Source: Spirochaetaceae bacterium UBA5556 (GTDB lineage Bacteria; Spirochaetota; Spirochaetia; Treponematales; Rectinemataceae). From it: a stretch of 64,000 bases of DNA. Below, one piece after another: positions 54,885 through 63,428 of this stretch; within the stretch, counting starts at the first letter, position 1; every line of letters begins with the position of its first letter. Position numbers and translations under genes: made by a program. The notes beneath the pieces were generated by a model. The model worked only from the letters and a program-made list of their open reading frames with translations, ran no database searches and was not told where the DNA came from. The stretch covers positions 62,001-126,000 of the forward strand of contig DIMW01000004.1 in assembly GCA_002425765.1 (NCBI GenBank), written 5' to 3'.

Positions 54885-56152
54885 TTCTTGCGCTCCGACA
54901 GCGTGACGCCGGCGCTCAGTCTCTTGGAGCCACGGTAAAATTCGATGGTCACCTGCTGTCCGGGGCTCGTGTCCTCAAGCGCCGAATATAGCTGGGCTAT
55001 GCTGGTGACGGGTTTATTCTCGATACTCACTATGATGTCTCCTCCAATGTAGAATACTGTAGAACCGTATCGCACGGCCGTTGTTCCTCCCTTAAGACCC
55101 GCCCGTTCGGCATTGCCGCCCTGCGTGACGGTAGATACAAGAAGACCACTGTCCACGGGCGCTCCCTTGCCGGCCTGCTTCAGGTAATCGGTCAGATCTG
55201 GGAAAAGCTGAATGGCCTGTATGTCGATCCAGCCCCTCCTGACCTGACCCTCCTTGATGAGCTGGGGGACGATTCTCGTCGCGGTGTCGACAGGAATCGC
55301 GAAGCCAATCCCGACCGAGCCTCCCGAGGGCGAATAGATCATCGTATTGACGCCGATCATTTCACCCCTCGTGTTGAACAGAGGGCCTCCCGAATTGCCA
55401 GGATTGATCGAGGCGTCGGTCTGAATCATATTCTGGAGGATGGTCGTGCTGCTTTCCTGAATCGGCCTCCCAAGCCCAGAGATGATGCCCGTGGTCAGCG
55501 TTCTTTCAAGGCCAAAGGGATTACCGATTGCCAGAACTTTCTGGCCTACTTTGAGGCTTTTTGCCGTGCCGAAAGGAATTGGCCTTAATTTTTTCCCCGC
55601 TTCTGGAGTGAATTTTATGACGGCCAGATCACTCTCTGGATCCGCGCCTACAAGTTTTGCCTCATAGCGGCTCCCGTCGGAGAGACCCACATAGAGCTTG
55701 TATGCCTTGTCCACCACATGATTGTTGGTGAGGACATACCCTCGTTCATCGATGATGCTCCCTGAGCCCGAGCCGCCACTCTGCGGGACAGGATCCAGAA
55801 ACCAATTGATACTCAGCACTTCGGTGGTTATATTCACGACCGATTCGTTGTATTTCTCGTAAACTGAAATATTCTCCACTTCTTCGGAGCTATAGCCGCC
55901 CGAAGATTGGGCAACATTCACAACCGGCACAGCTTGAGGGGATACAGGCTGTTTTGTGTCTGCCTGAGCAGATGACCCCAAATTACTGACAGCTCCTTTA
56001 TTGTCTGTTTCGACTGGAGTGACAAAATTTGAAGACGCCTGTGCTTTTATAGGTTTATTGAGGATAAAAACAATGCCCGCAATGGATAATGCAGTAACAG
56101 CTACCGAAATGACGACCGCAATGCCGACTTGTGTCTTCGAATAGAGTTTCAT
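54881..56152 (-). CDS. htrA: HtrA/DegP-type trypsin-like serine protease with PDZ domain
   Basis: 423 residues. One N-terminal transmembrane helix or uncleaved signal (about 8-32), a linker rich in Ser/Gln/Val, the trypsin domain with the catalytic set His (NNHVVD), Asp (ESDLAVI) and Ser (NPGNSGGPL), and one C-terminal PDZ domain. The single PDZ and membrane anchor make it DegS/DegP-like. Degrades or senses misfolded envelope proteins. GGAGG lies just before the ATG. Transcribed ahead of uvrB. Confidence 0.95.
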   Translation of the reverse strand: MKLYSKTQVGIAVVISVAVTALSIAGIVFILNKPIKAQASSNFVTPVETDNKGAVSNLGSSAQADTKQPVSPQAVPVVNVAQSSGGYSSEEVENISVYEKYNESVVNITTEVLSINWFLDPVPQSGGSGSGSIIDERGYVLTNNHVVDKAYKLYVGLSDGSRYEAKLVGADPESDLAVIKFTPEAGKKLRPIPFGTAKSLKVGQKVLAIGNPFGLERTLTTGIISGLGRPIQESSTTILQNMIQTDASINPGNSGGPLFNTRGEMIGVNTMIYSPSGGSVGIGFAIPVDTATRIVPQLIKEGQVRRGWIDIQAIQLFPDLTDYLKQAGKGAPVDSGLLVSTVTQGGNAERAGLKGGTTAVRYGSTVFYIGGDIIVSIENKPVTSIAQLYSALEDTSPGQQVTIEFYRGSKRLSAGVTLSERKK

Positions 56153-56192
56153 ACCGTCCTCCGACTTGAATGCTTGTCTCGTTTTTTTCTGG

Positions 56193-56714
56193 TTAGACGA
56201 ACATCAGTTTCCCCTGTGCGGACTCTTCCTCGCGCGCGAGCATGTAAATAAAATCAGACATCCTGTTCAGCGTACGCAAGAGCACGGGGGAGATCGTCTC
56301 AGTCCTGGAGAGCGCAACGACGCGCCTCTCTGCCCTGCGCGCGATGGCCCTTGCGACATCGAGTGCGGCAGAACCTTGCGTCATGCCCGGGACAACGAAT
56401 CCGCGCAGAGGAATTCGCTCTTCAATTTCGGCGGTTTTTGTTTCGATCGTTCTTTCATCATCCTCGTTGATGGGACGATCAAAGGCCACACTGAGCGATG
56501 CGAGTTCTCCCGCCACTCTAAAGAGAAGACGCTGGATGTACTCAACCGCGTATAACACATTGTCCTGAAGACATACGTGGCGCGCCACACCCAATGCCGA
56601 AGAGAGCTCGTCGATAGTGCCGTACGCCTCCACCCTCAGCGTATCTTTTCCAATTCTTTCGCCCGACCACAGGCCAGTGGTCCCATCGTCGCCTGTTTTC
56701 GTTACAATGCTCAT
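56193..56714 (-). CDS. Cob(I)alamin adenosyltransferase, PduO type
   Basis: 173 residues. Begins MSIVTKTGDDGTTGL, the ATP-binding hallmark, and has GTIDELSSALG and the C-terminal LRTLNRMSDFIYMLARE. Transfers the adenosyl group of ATP to cob(I)alamin to make coenzyme B12, which shows that B12-dependent enzymes are used. Lies 40 bases upstream of htrA. Confidence 0.95.
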   Translation of the reverse strand: MSIVTKTGDDGTTGLWSGERIGKDTLRVEAYGTIDELSSALGVARHVCLQDNVLYAVEYIQRLLFRVAGELASLSVAFDRPINEDDERTIETKTAEIEERIPLRGFVVPGMTQGSAALDVARAIARRAERRVVALSRTETISPVLLRTLNRMSDFIYMLAREEESAQGKLMFV

Positions 56715-56822
56715 ACGATAAAATTATCCATACTCTCACATTCAATCAAGTTATATGGTAAACCGATACATTGTTTTTCTTGTATGTTTTATAACCATAA
56801 GGAGAAGGGAAGAAGATACACC

Positions 56823-57728
56823 ATGTCGCAGGATCAGAGGACAGTCCACCATTGTCAGGCTCGGGGAACATGCCCTTACCTCATGGATCACCGTGCATCG
56901 GTCACGGATTATCTCATTTTTAAACAAGAAGTCGATCCATCGCTTTACGGCGCCCTGATCAAAGATGGATGGAGGCGGTACGGCAAGAGCATCTATCGCA
57001 TGCTGTGCCCACACTGCAGGCTCTGTATTCCCCTGCGCACTCAAGCATTCTCAATTCACCTTATTGGTTCCTTAAGAAAAATTCTTTCCCTCAACAGAGA
57101 TTTGCTCATCATTCCAAAACCGCCAGCATTCGCCAATGAACATTGGCTGCTATGGCAGAAGTACTCTCTATGGAAACACCCCGGCACTCTTGACGAGCTT
57201 GACGAGGCCTCTTATTGCCAGCTCTTTGAACCTTGGAGCCTGATATTTGAATACAGAGAAGACAATAAAAGCAAAAAACTTGTCGCATTGGGCCATGTGG
57301 ATCCTCTCGCTGACGGATTTTCTTCGGTCTATTTTTCCTTCGCGCCCGAAGCTAAGGCCCGAAGCCTTGGATTTTTCTCAATGCTGGCGGAGGCGTACCT
57401 CGCTCTCTCCACAAAACCGGATACATCGACACAATACAGATCTATCTCGGCAAAAGAAATCATTTCCTTCTACAAAAATGAAAATTTATTAAAACCTATG
57501 GGCCCTAAGGTTGACGGCTATATTGAGGAGCTTTATGGTTCTCCCCGTTATTATTATCTTGGGTTCTGGATACCCGGGGCGCCCAAAATGGATTACAAGG
57601 CTCGCATTGGCACGTTTGAGCTCGCGATATCTGATAATAATCCTAGTACGGCACGCACATGGAAGCGCTTCGCTTCGCGTGACGAAGCCATGGCGTACTT
57701 ACAGGCAAAAGACTGGCCTGGCATATAA
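56823..57728 (+). CDS. bpt: Aminoacyl-tRNA--protein transferase (Bpt/ATE type)
   Basis: 301 residues from ATG 56823 (AAGGAG run upstream; a longer frame upstream has no family match). The N-terminal ATE domain shows CPYLMDHRASVTDY and a CPHCRLCIPLR cluster; the C-terminal part has YYYLGFWIPGAPKMDYKARIGTFEL. Such enzymes add Leu (Bpt) or Arg to acidic N-termini, marking proteins for ClpS/ClpAP-type or similar decay. The sequence alone does not settle Leu versus Arg. Confidence 0.82.
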   Translation: MSQDQRTVHHCQARGTCPYLMDHRASVTDYLIFKQEVDPSLYGALIKDGWRRYGKSIYRMLCPHCRLCIPLRTQAFSIHLIGSLRKILSLNRDLLIIPKPPAFANEHWLLWQKYSLWKHPGTLDELDEASYCQLFEPWSLIFEYREDNKSKKLVALGHVDPLADGFSSVYFSFAPEAKARSLGFFSMLAEAYLALSTKPDTSTQYRSISAKEIISFYKNENLLKPMGPKVDGYIEELYGSPRYYYLGFWIPGAPKMDYKARIGTFELAISDNNPSTARTWKRFASRDEAMAYLQAKDWPGI

Positions 57729-57749
57729 TCCGCATGCATTTGCCTGTCG

Positions 57750-57778
57750 TTGACTATTCCACTGCCTCATGGTAGCTT
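57750..57778 (+). promoter_or_regulatory. Possible promoter of the SurA-like gene
   Basis: TTGACT at 57750-57755 and TAGCTT at 57773-57778, 17 bases apart. The -10 is weak. Confidence 0.3.
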
Positions 57779-57818
57779 ATTGAAGTACTTTTCTACGTTT
57801 TCGGACGAAAGGATTACT

Positions 57819-59414
57819 ATGGCATCTGAAGAGAATAAAAAACAGGTTTCGAACACAGGCAAAGCATCCGGCGAAAAGAAAGCCGAAAACAAAAAGGGCA
57901 AGAACTCTCTAAAAAAGAGTATCAAGAATCCGTTCGTGTATATCGGAACTATAGTCATTCTCGTGCTGACCATCGTCGCATTTGTTCTGATTCCGGGGGT
58001 AAGCACAGGCACCTCGTCGGGCGGACAGGCACCTACATTCGGTTCGTGGAATGGCACGCCAATTCAGTATTCTTCGGATTCCTACTTTGCGGACCAGGTT
58101 TCTCAAATCAATGATTACTTGCGACAGCAGGGGATGAACGAATCGCAGTCACAACTATACGCGTATCAGGTATGGCGCATGGCATTTCAGAACACGGTGA
58201 TACGGACGGCAATCCTCGATTCCGCGAAGCGCTCCGGCATGAAGATCAGTGAACAGACCATCGATGAAGAAGTTGCGAAGAATTCACAGTTTCAGGTTGA
58301 TGGAAAGTTTTCTATCGAAAAATATAACAGCACCCCACTCTCCACACGCATGTCGGTCAGAAACAGGATCCGTGATGATCAGCTTATTCAAAACTATTAC
58401 GGTGATGTAATGTCGGTCTCCCCTTCGACCGCAGAGATTGATTTTGTCGCTTCAATGGCAAAGCCCCAGCGGACGATGCAGTACGTCGATATTTCGTATT
58501 CGAATTTTCCTCAGGAGAAAACGCTAGAGTGGGCAAAGTCCAATGAATCGCTGTTCAGGACAATCGGGCTTTCAAAAATTACTATCAACACATCGCAGAA
58601 AGATGCGGAGAAGGTTCTCGCACAGATAAAGGCAAACAGCCTCTCTTTCGAGGACGCCGCCAAGAGTCATTCAAAAGATTCCTATGCCGACAAGGGCGGC
58701 GATATGGGAACAAAAATCTTCTATGACCTCAAAGGTGACTTCTTGAACGAGAAAGATGCCGAAGCGGTGATGGTCCTTAAAAAGGACGAGATATCTCCAG
58801 TGTATAAAGAGGCTGGCAACACATGGGCCTTCTATCGCGTGAACACTGAGGCCAGCATGCCGGACTTTTCCAAGCAATCCGTGCTCGATGAGGCGAAGAG
58901 CTACTTGTTTGACAAGGAGAAAAGCGTGATGGAGTCCTGGGCGTTGGCGAAGGCGGACGAATTCGCCGCCGAGGCTTCGAGGAACCCATTCGCCACCACC
59001 GCGAAAAAAGCCGGTCTCGAGGTGAAGGCCGCGGGCCCCTTTGTCCTCAATTATGGAAAACCGAGCTTCTATTTCTATGGGCAGCAGATCGGCCTTTTCC
59101 AGGAGCCCTATCGTTCTCTGGATACCGAACTTGTCGGCGCCGAAGAAAATGAAACTTTCCTCACGACACTCTTTTCGACCGCAAAAAATGCGGTATCCAA
59201 ACCTGTGGTCCTCGACGCTTCGGTGATCGTGATGACGGTGACAGACGATACGGAAGGTACAGATCAGGAGATATCTTACACGAAATTCGCTTACCCTTAC
59301 TTCTATCAGACTGCTCTGGAAAACCAGATACGCAGTACGATTCTTTCTTCCAAGTTGTTCAAAGACGAATTCAATACGACCTTTGTCAAGCTGTTCACGC
59401 CCGCGCAAAAGTAG
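57819..59414 (+). CDS. SurA/PpiD-like peptidyl-prolyl isomerase
   Basis: 531 residues from ATG 57819 with AAAGGA upstream. A Lys-rich cytosolic N-terminus of about 40 residues, one transmembrane anchor (VYIGTIVILVLTIVAFVLIPG), a SurA_N-type chaperone region and a parvulin-type segment (SLSFEDAAKSHSKDSYADKGGDMG). The layout is that of PpiD, an inner membrane-anchored periplasmic foldase at the Sec exit. A terminator follows. Confidence 0.85.
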   Translation: MASEENKKQVSNTGKASGEKKAENKKGKNSLKKSIKNPFVYIGTIVILVLTIVAFVLIPGVSTGTSSGGQAPTFGSWNGTPIQYSSDSYFADQVSQINDYLRQQGMNESQSQLYAYQVWRMAFQNTVIRTAILDSAKRSGMKISEQTIDEEVAKNSQFQVDGKFSIEKYNSTPLSTRMSVRNRIRDDQLIQNYYGDVMSVSPSTAEIDFVASMAKPQRTMQYVDISYSNFPQEKTLEWAKSNESLFRTIGLSKITINTSQKDAEKVLAQIKANSLSFEDAAKSHSKDSYADKGGDMGTKIFYDLKGDFLNEKDAEAVMVLKKDEISPVYKEAGNTWAFYRVNTEASMPDFSKQSVLDEAKSYLFDKEKSVMESWALAKADEFAAEASRNPFATTAKKAGLEVKAAGPFVLNYGKPSFYFYGQQIGLFQEPYRSLDTELVGAEENETFLTTLFSTAKNAVSKPVVLDASVIVMTVTDDTEGTDQEISYTKFAYPYFYQTALENQIRSTILSSKLFKDEFNTTFVKLFTPAQK

Positions 59415-59437
59415 CGACGCAGAAATTGCCGAACTAT

Positions 59438-59469
59438 AAAAAGAGCTGCTCAGTCTGGCAGCTCTTTTT
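59438..59469. terminator. Bidirectional terminator between SurA-like gene and lepA
   Basis: AAAAAGAGCTGC (59438-59449), eight-base loop, GCAGCTCTTTTT (59458-59469). A and T runs on both sides let it end both convergent genes. Confidence 0.92.
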
Positions 59470-59474
59470 GTCGG

Positions 59475-61289
59475 TCAGCGCTCTTCTTCTTCGCTGGCGC
59501 GCAGCACTGACAGAAATACTTCCTGTCCAAGCTCAATATTGCCGATCATTTTCAATTTCTTCTTGCCCTCTTTTTGTTTTTCAAGGAGCTTGCGCTTTCG
59601 CGTTATATCTCCACCATAGCACTTGGCGAGGACATCTTTGCGCACAGGATTGACAGTCTCCCTCGCGATGATCTGGCTCCCAATCGCGCCCTGTACGGCC
59701 ACCTTGTACTGCTGGCGGGGGATATTGTTCCTCAGGCGCTCACAGACGATTCTGGCGCGGTCGTAGGCGCTCGGTCTATAGACGAGCATCGAAAGCGCAT
59801 CGACGGGTTCTCCATTGATCAGGAAATCGAGTTTGGCCAGCTCGACAGACCGATAGCCTGTCACATCGTAATCGAAGCTCGCGTAGCCGCGCGAAGTCGA
59901 TTTCAGTTTGTCGTAAAAATCGAAGAGCACCTCGGAAAGTGGCATTTCAAAGATAAGCTCGACTCGCTTTTCATCCAGGTGTATAAAAGATTCCTGTGTT
60001 CCCCGCTTTGCCAGACAGAGCGAAATAATGTTTCCGACATAATCGACGGGCGTAATCACCTGCGCCTTGATGTAGGGCTCTTCGGCGCCCTCAATACGCG
60101 CCGGGTCGGGGTACTCGCTCGGATTGTCGATATACATCGTAGTCCCGTCCTTGAGCAGGAGCTTATATCGTACCGATGGCGCCGTCATGATAACGGACTG
60201 GTCGTATTCGCGCTCAAGTCTCTCCTGCACAACCTCAAGGTGCAAGAGACCGAGATAGCCACAGCGGAAGCCAAAGCCCAGCGCAAGCGAATGGTCTTTT
60301 TCAAAGATGAGCGACGCGTCATTGAGCACGAGCTTTTCAAGGCTGTCCCTCAGCTCTTCATAATCCGCCGAATCGATGGGATAGATTGAGCTGAAGACGA
60401 CCGGTTTCACCTCTTTAAAGCCAGGCAAGGGGAAATCACAGGGTTTTTCATTGTTGGTGACAGTGTCGCCAACCCGGACCTCTTTGACGGTCTTAATGCC
60501 CGCGATACAGTATCCGACCTCGCCCGCGCCCAGTTCTTCGGAAGGCACCGAAGTAATCCGAAAATGGCCTACTTCCTCCACTTCATGGACTGCCCCGGTG
60601 GACATAAGGCGAATGGGCATCCCTCTCTTTATCGCGCCTTCTTTCAGTCTCAAATGTACTACTGCCCCCCGGTATGAATCGTAGTGAGAATCGAAGATAA
60701 GAGCCTGGAGCGGGTTGTCCGATTTCCCTGCGGGAGCCGGAATTCTATCGACGATCGCCTCGAAAAGTTCATCCACTCCCAGCCCCAGCTTGGCTGAGAC
60801 GGCGAGAGCTGAATCACCATCGAGGCCAAGGTCCTTTTCTATCTGGCGCCGTACCCCCTCTACATCGGCGGCGGGCATGTCAATTTTATTGATGACGGGG
60901 ATTATCTCAAGATCATGCTCCAACGCCATGTACATGTTGGAGAGAGTCTGGGCCTCGACCCCCTGTGTGGCGTCTATCACGAGAATCGCGCCTTCGCAGG
61001 CTGCGATCGCGCGGGAGACCTCGTAGGAGAAGTCGACGTGTCCGGGGGTGTCGACGAGGTTGAGCATATAAGTCTGCCCATCCTTCGCGAGATAAGGCAA
61101 GCTCACCGCCTGGCTCTTTATCGTGATGCCACGCTCGCGCTCTATGTCCATATTATCGAGCATCTGGTCCTGAAACTTGCGCAGGTCGATGAGATGGGCT
61201 TTTTCGATGAACCGATCTGCGAGGGTACTTTTCCCATGGTCTATATGTGCGATAATACAAAAATTACGAATGCGCTCCGGTTCGATCAT
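59475..61289 (-). CDS. lepA: Elongation factor 4 (LepA)
   Basis: 604 residues. G1 AHIDHGKSTLADR, G3 DTPGHVDFS, G4 NKID, and the LepA-specific C-terminal domain with GSQIIARETVNPVRKDVLAKCYGGDITRKRKLLEKQKEGKKK. A ribosomal GTPase that back-translocates or assists 30S assembly under stress. Divergent from phr, about 60 bases apart. Confidence 0.97.
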   Translation of the reverse strand: MIEPERIRNFCIIAHIDHGKSTLADRFIEKAHLIDLRKFQDQMLDNMDIERERGITIKSQAVSLPYLAKDGQTYMLNLVDTPGHVDFSYEVSRAIAACEGAILVIDATQGVEAQTLSNMYMALEHDLEIIPVINKIDMPAADVEGVRRQIEKDLGLDGDSALAVSAKLGLGVDELFEAIVDRIPAPAGKSDNPLQALIFDSHYDSYRGAVVHLRLKEGAIKRGMPIRLMSTGAVHEVEEVGHFRITSVPSEELGAGEVGYCIAGIKTVKEVRVGDTVTNNEKPCDFPLPGFKEVKPVVFSSIYPIDSADYEELRDSLEKLVLNDASLIFEKDHSLALGFGFRCGYLGLLHLEVVQERLEREYDQSVIMTAPSVRYKLLLKDGTTMYIDNPSEYPDPARIEGAEEPYIKAQVITPVDYVGNIISLCLAKRGTQESFIHLDEKRVELIFEMPLSEVLFDFYDKLKSTSRGYASFDYDVTGYRSVELAKLDFLINGEPVDALSMLVYRPSAYDRARIVCERLRNNIPRQQYKVAVQGAIGSQIIARETVNPVRKDVLAKCYGGDITRKRKLLEKQKEGKKKLKMIGNIELGQEVFLSVLRASEEEER

Positions 61290-61351
61290 ATGCTCAATGT
61301 ATACGAAACAATGCCTTTTATCAACGGAGCATGATTTTGAGTGGGACGCCT

Positions 61352-62776
61352 ATGATTACCCAAGAGATAGAAAAAATTTGCGAAAAAACCTGCATTGATC
61401 CTCGGCTCGTAAGATCTGCGAATGCCGGCCAGATCACGCATGGACGCGATTATGTGCTCCTGTGGATGCAGAAGGCCCAGAGAGCCTACGACAATCCGGC
61501 CCTTGATTTTGCGATCAATGCCGCGCACGAACTCCATCTGCCGCTCCTCGTGCTCTTTGTGCTCACCGAATACCCGGCGGCGAGCTGGCACCACTACGCC
61601 TTTATGCTCGAAGGGCTCAAAGAGACCGCGGACGAGCTGCGGGCAATGGACATCTCTTTCTGCATCCGCAAGGGAAACATGGTCGAGACTGTCCTCACAA
61701 TGGCTGCGGACGCGGCAATGCTGGTGGGCGATGAGGGAAGGCTGCTCATAGAGCGACAGTGGCGCACGGAACTCGCAGGCGCCCCTTCCCTGCCGATGTT
61801 CGTGCTGATCGAGACGGAGGCCGTGGTTCCTGCGCAGCTCGCTGCTGTGAAGCTCGCATGGTCTGCCGCACAACTTAGACCGCGTATTGCAGCCCATCTG
61901 CCGCATTTTCTGGCACCATCGTGCTCATGTCTGGAAAAGCTCTTTCATGATAATGCATTCGACGCGCTCTCTGATGATGCTCTCTTCTGTTGCGCTCCCC
62001 TCGGCGCAGGGGAACAGGGTAACCGATTTCCGCTTTTAAAGCTTCAAAAGATCGGGCTTAGGCCCGGCTACAGAGCGGGGATGGGCGTATACAGTTGTTT
62101 TCTCAAGGAGAAATTAGCGCTCTATAAAGAATCGAGGAATGATCCCAACGCGGGCACCGAAAGCAATATGAGCCCGTACCTCCATTTTGGCCAGGTCTCC
62201 GCGAGGAGGCTCGCGGTACTCGCGCTAGACACCAATGTGGATCTCGCCCAGCCTTATATCGAACAACTGATTGTCCGGCGCGAACTGGCCCTTAATTTTG
62301 TGCTTTTTAGCCGCGATTACCGTGACTTCGCAGAGGCGGTTCCCCTATGGGCCCGGGAAAGCCTGAAGAACACAGCCCGTACGGATGTCTACGACGTAAA
62401 AACGCTGGAATCTGCCGAGACCGGGGATCGATACTGGAACGCGGCCCAGAGGGAGATGATCCTGACAGGGAAGATGCACAACTATATGCGAATGTACTGG
62501 GGAAAAAAGATGCTTGCCTGGTTCGCTGACCCTCGAGAGGCCTTTTCATTCGCCGTCTCGATGAATGACCGCTATTCTCTGGATGGAAGAGACCCCAACG
62601 GCTACGCCGGCATCGCCTGGTGCTTTGGGCGGCATGACCGGCCATGGCCCAGGAAACCCCTCTTCGGGACGGTCCGCAGCATGACCGCAGATGGCCTGCG
62701 GAGAAAATTTGACGCCGAGCTCTATGCCGACAGAATCGAGAGAGTATATAATGAACGGAAAATGGAGGTACCATGA
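61352..62776 (+). CDS. phr: Class II deoxyribodipyrimidine photolyase
   Basis: 474 residues from ATG 61352; ATG 61331 is possible. RDYVLLWMQKAQRAYDNPAL at the N-terminus and AGIAWCFGRHDRPWPRK near the C-terminus are class II hallmarks, as is the FAD-binding Arg/Asp set around MSPYLHFGQVSARRLA. Uses blue light to split cyclobutane dimers, so the organism lives, or lived, in light. First gene of a phr-grx-ftr-desulfurase run; the 3' end overlaps the glutaredoxin gene by 4 bases. Confidence 0.93.
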   Translation: MITQEIEKICEKTCIDPRLVRSANAGQITHGRDYVLLWMQKAQRAYDNPALDFAINAAHELHLPLLVLFVLTEYPAASWHHYAFMLEGLKETADELRAMDISFCIRKGNMVETVLTMAADAAMLVGDEGRLLIERQWRTELAGAPSLPMFVLIETEAVVPAQLAAVKLAWSAAQLRPRIAAHLPHFLAPSCSCLEKLFHDNAFDALSDDALFCCAPLGAGEQGNRFPLLKLQKIGLRPGYRAGMGVYSCFLKEKLALYKESRNDPNAGTESNMSPYLHFGQVSARRLAVLALDTNVDLAQPYIEQLIVRRELALNFVLFSRDYRDFAEAVPLWARESLKNTARTDVYDVKTLESAETGDRYWNAAQREMILTGKMHNYMRMYWGKKMLAWFADPREAFSFAVSMNDRYSLDGRDPNGYAGIAWCFGRHDRPWPRKPLFGTVRSMTADGLRRKFDAELYADRIERVYNERKMEVP

Positions 62777-63075
62777 ATCTTCAAAATCTTCCCGTCGTGA
62801 CAAAAGAAGGAACTCGGAGCGATCATACTATCATGGTATACGCGCTTTCCACCTGCGGATTTTGTAAGAGAGCCCTCGCTTTTCTGGAGGCCAACCATTT
62901 CGCATATCAGTATCTCTACGTCGATCTTATTCCGATCGATGTGAAAAATGCGATAAAACAGGAACTCAAAGAGAGATTCAAGGAAAACGTCGCCTTTCCC
63001 TTCGCGGTGATAGACGACAAGCAATACCTTATTGGCTTTATCGAGGCGGACTGGAAATCGACATTGCAGGTTTAA
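62773..63075 (+). CDS. Glutaredoxin-like protein
   Basis: 100 residues. The active site is STCGFCKRA; downstream VAFPFAVIDDKQYLIGF matches the cis-Pro and glutathione/thioredoxin-fold core. An N-terminal extension of about 20 residues precedes the fold. No glutathione pathway genes are in the window. It overlaps phr by 4 bases and is followed 17 bases later by an FTR-like gene, whose product could reduce it. Confidence 0.88.
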   Translation: MNLQNLPVVTKEGTRSDHTIMVYALSTCGFCKRALAFLEANHFAYQYLYVDLIPIDVKNAIKQELKERFKENVAFPFAVIDDKQYLIGFIEADWKSTLQV

Positions 63076-63092
63076 GACTTAGGCGGAGATAT

Positions 63093-63428
63093 ATGATGGG
63101 CAATAAGACGATTGAACAGACAATTATCTTCACTCAGATGGTCGCCAATAAGCAGGGCTGGGCGCTCAACCCCGACAAAGCTTTTTACGAGACGCTCGTC
63201 GAAGGCCTAACGAAGAATTATAACCGATACGGGTACTTTCTATGCCCCTGCCGCGACACCGAAGGGAGCCGGGAAGCCGACAAACCGGCTCTCTGCCCAT
63301 GCATCTGGTCAAGGCCGGACATCGCCGAATATGGCCACTGTTATTGCGCGCTCTATCTTTCGAGGGAATTCGTCGCGGCCGGAAAGGCACCTCAGCCCAT
63401 ACCTGACCGCAGATTCGGAGAAGTATGA
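63093..63428 (+). CDS. Ferredoxin-thioredoxin reductase catalytic subunit-like protein
   Basis: 111 residues. Three Cys pairs are visible: CPC (with following R), CPC and CYC, the pattern of the FTR catalytic beta chain that carries a 4Fe-4S cluster and a redox disulfide. In plant-type FTR the last pair is CHC; here the middle residue is Tyr. The variable FTR alpha chain is not seen. It probably moves electrons from ferredoxin to the adjacent glutaredoxin-like protein. Overlaps the desulfurase gene by 4 bases. Confidence 0.85.
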   Translation: MMGNKTIEQTIIFTQMVANKQGWALNPDKAFYETLVEGLTKNYNRYGYFLCPCRDTEGSREADKPALCPCIWSRPDIAEYGHCYCALYLSREFVAAGKAPQPIPDRRFGEV

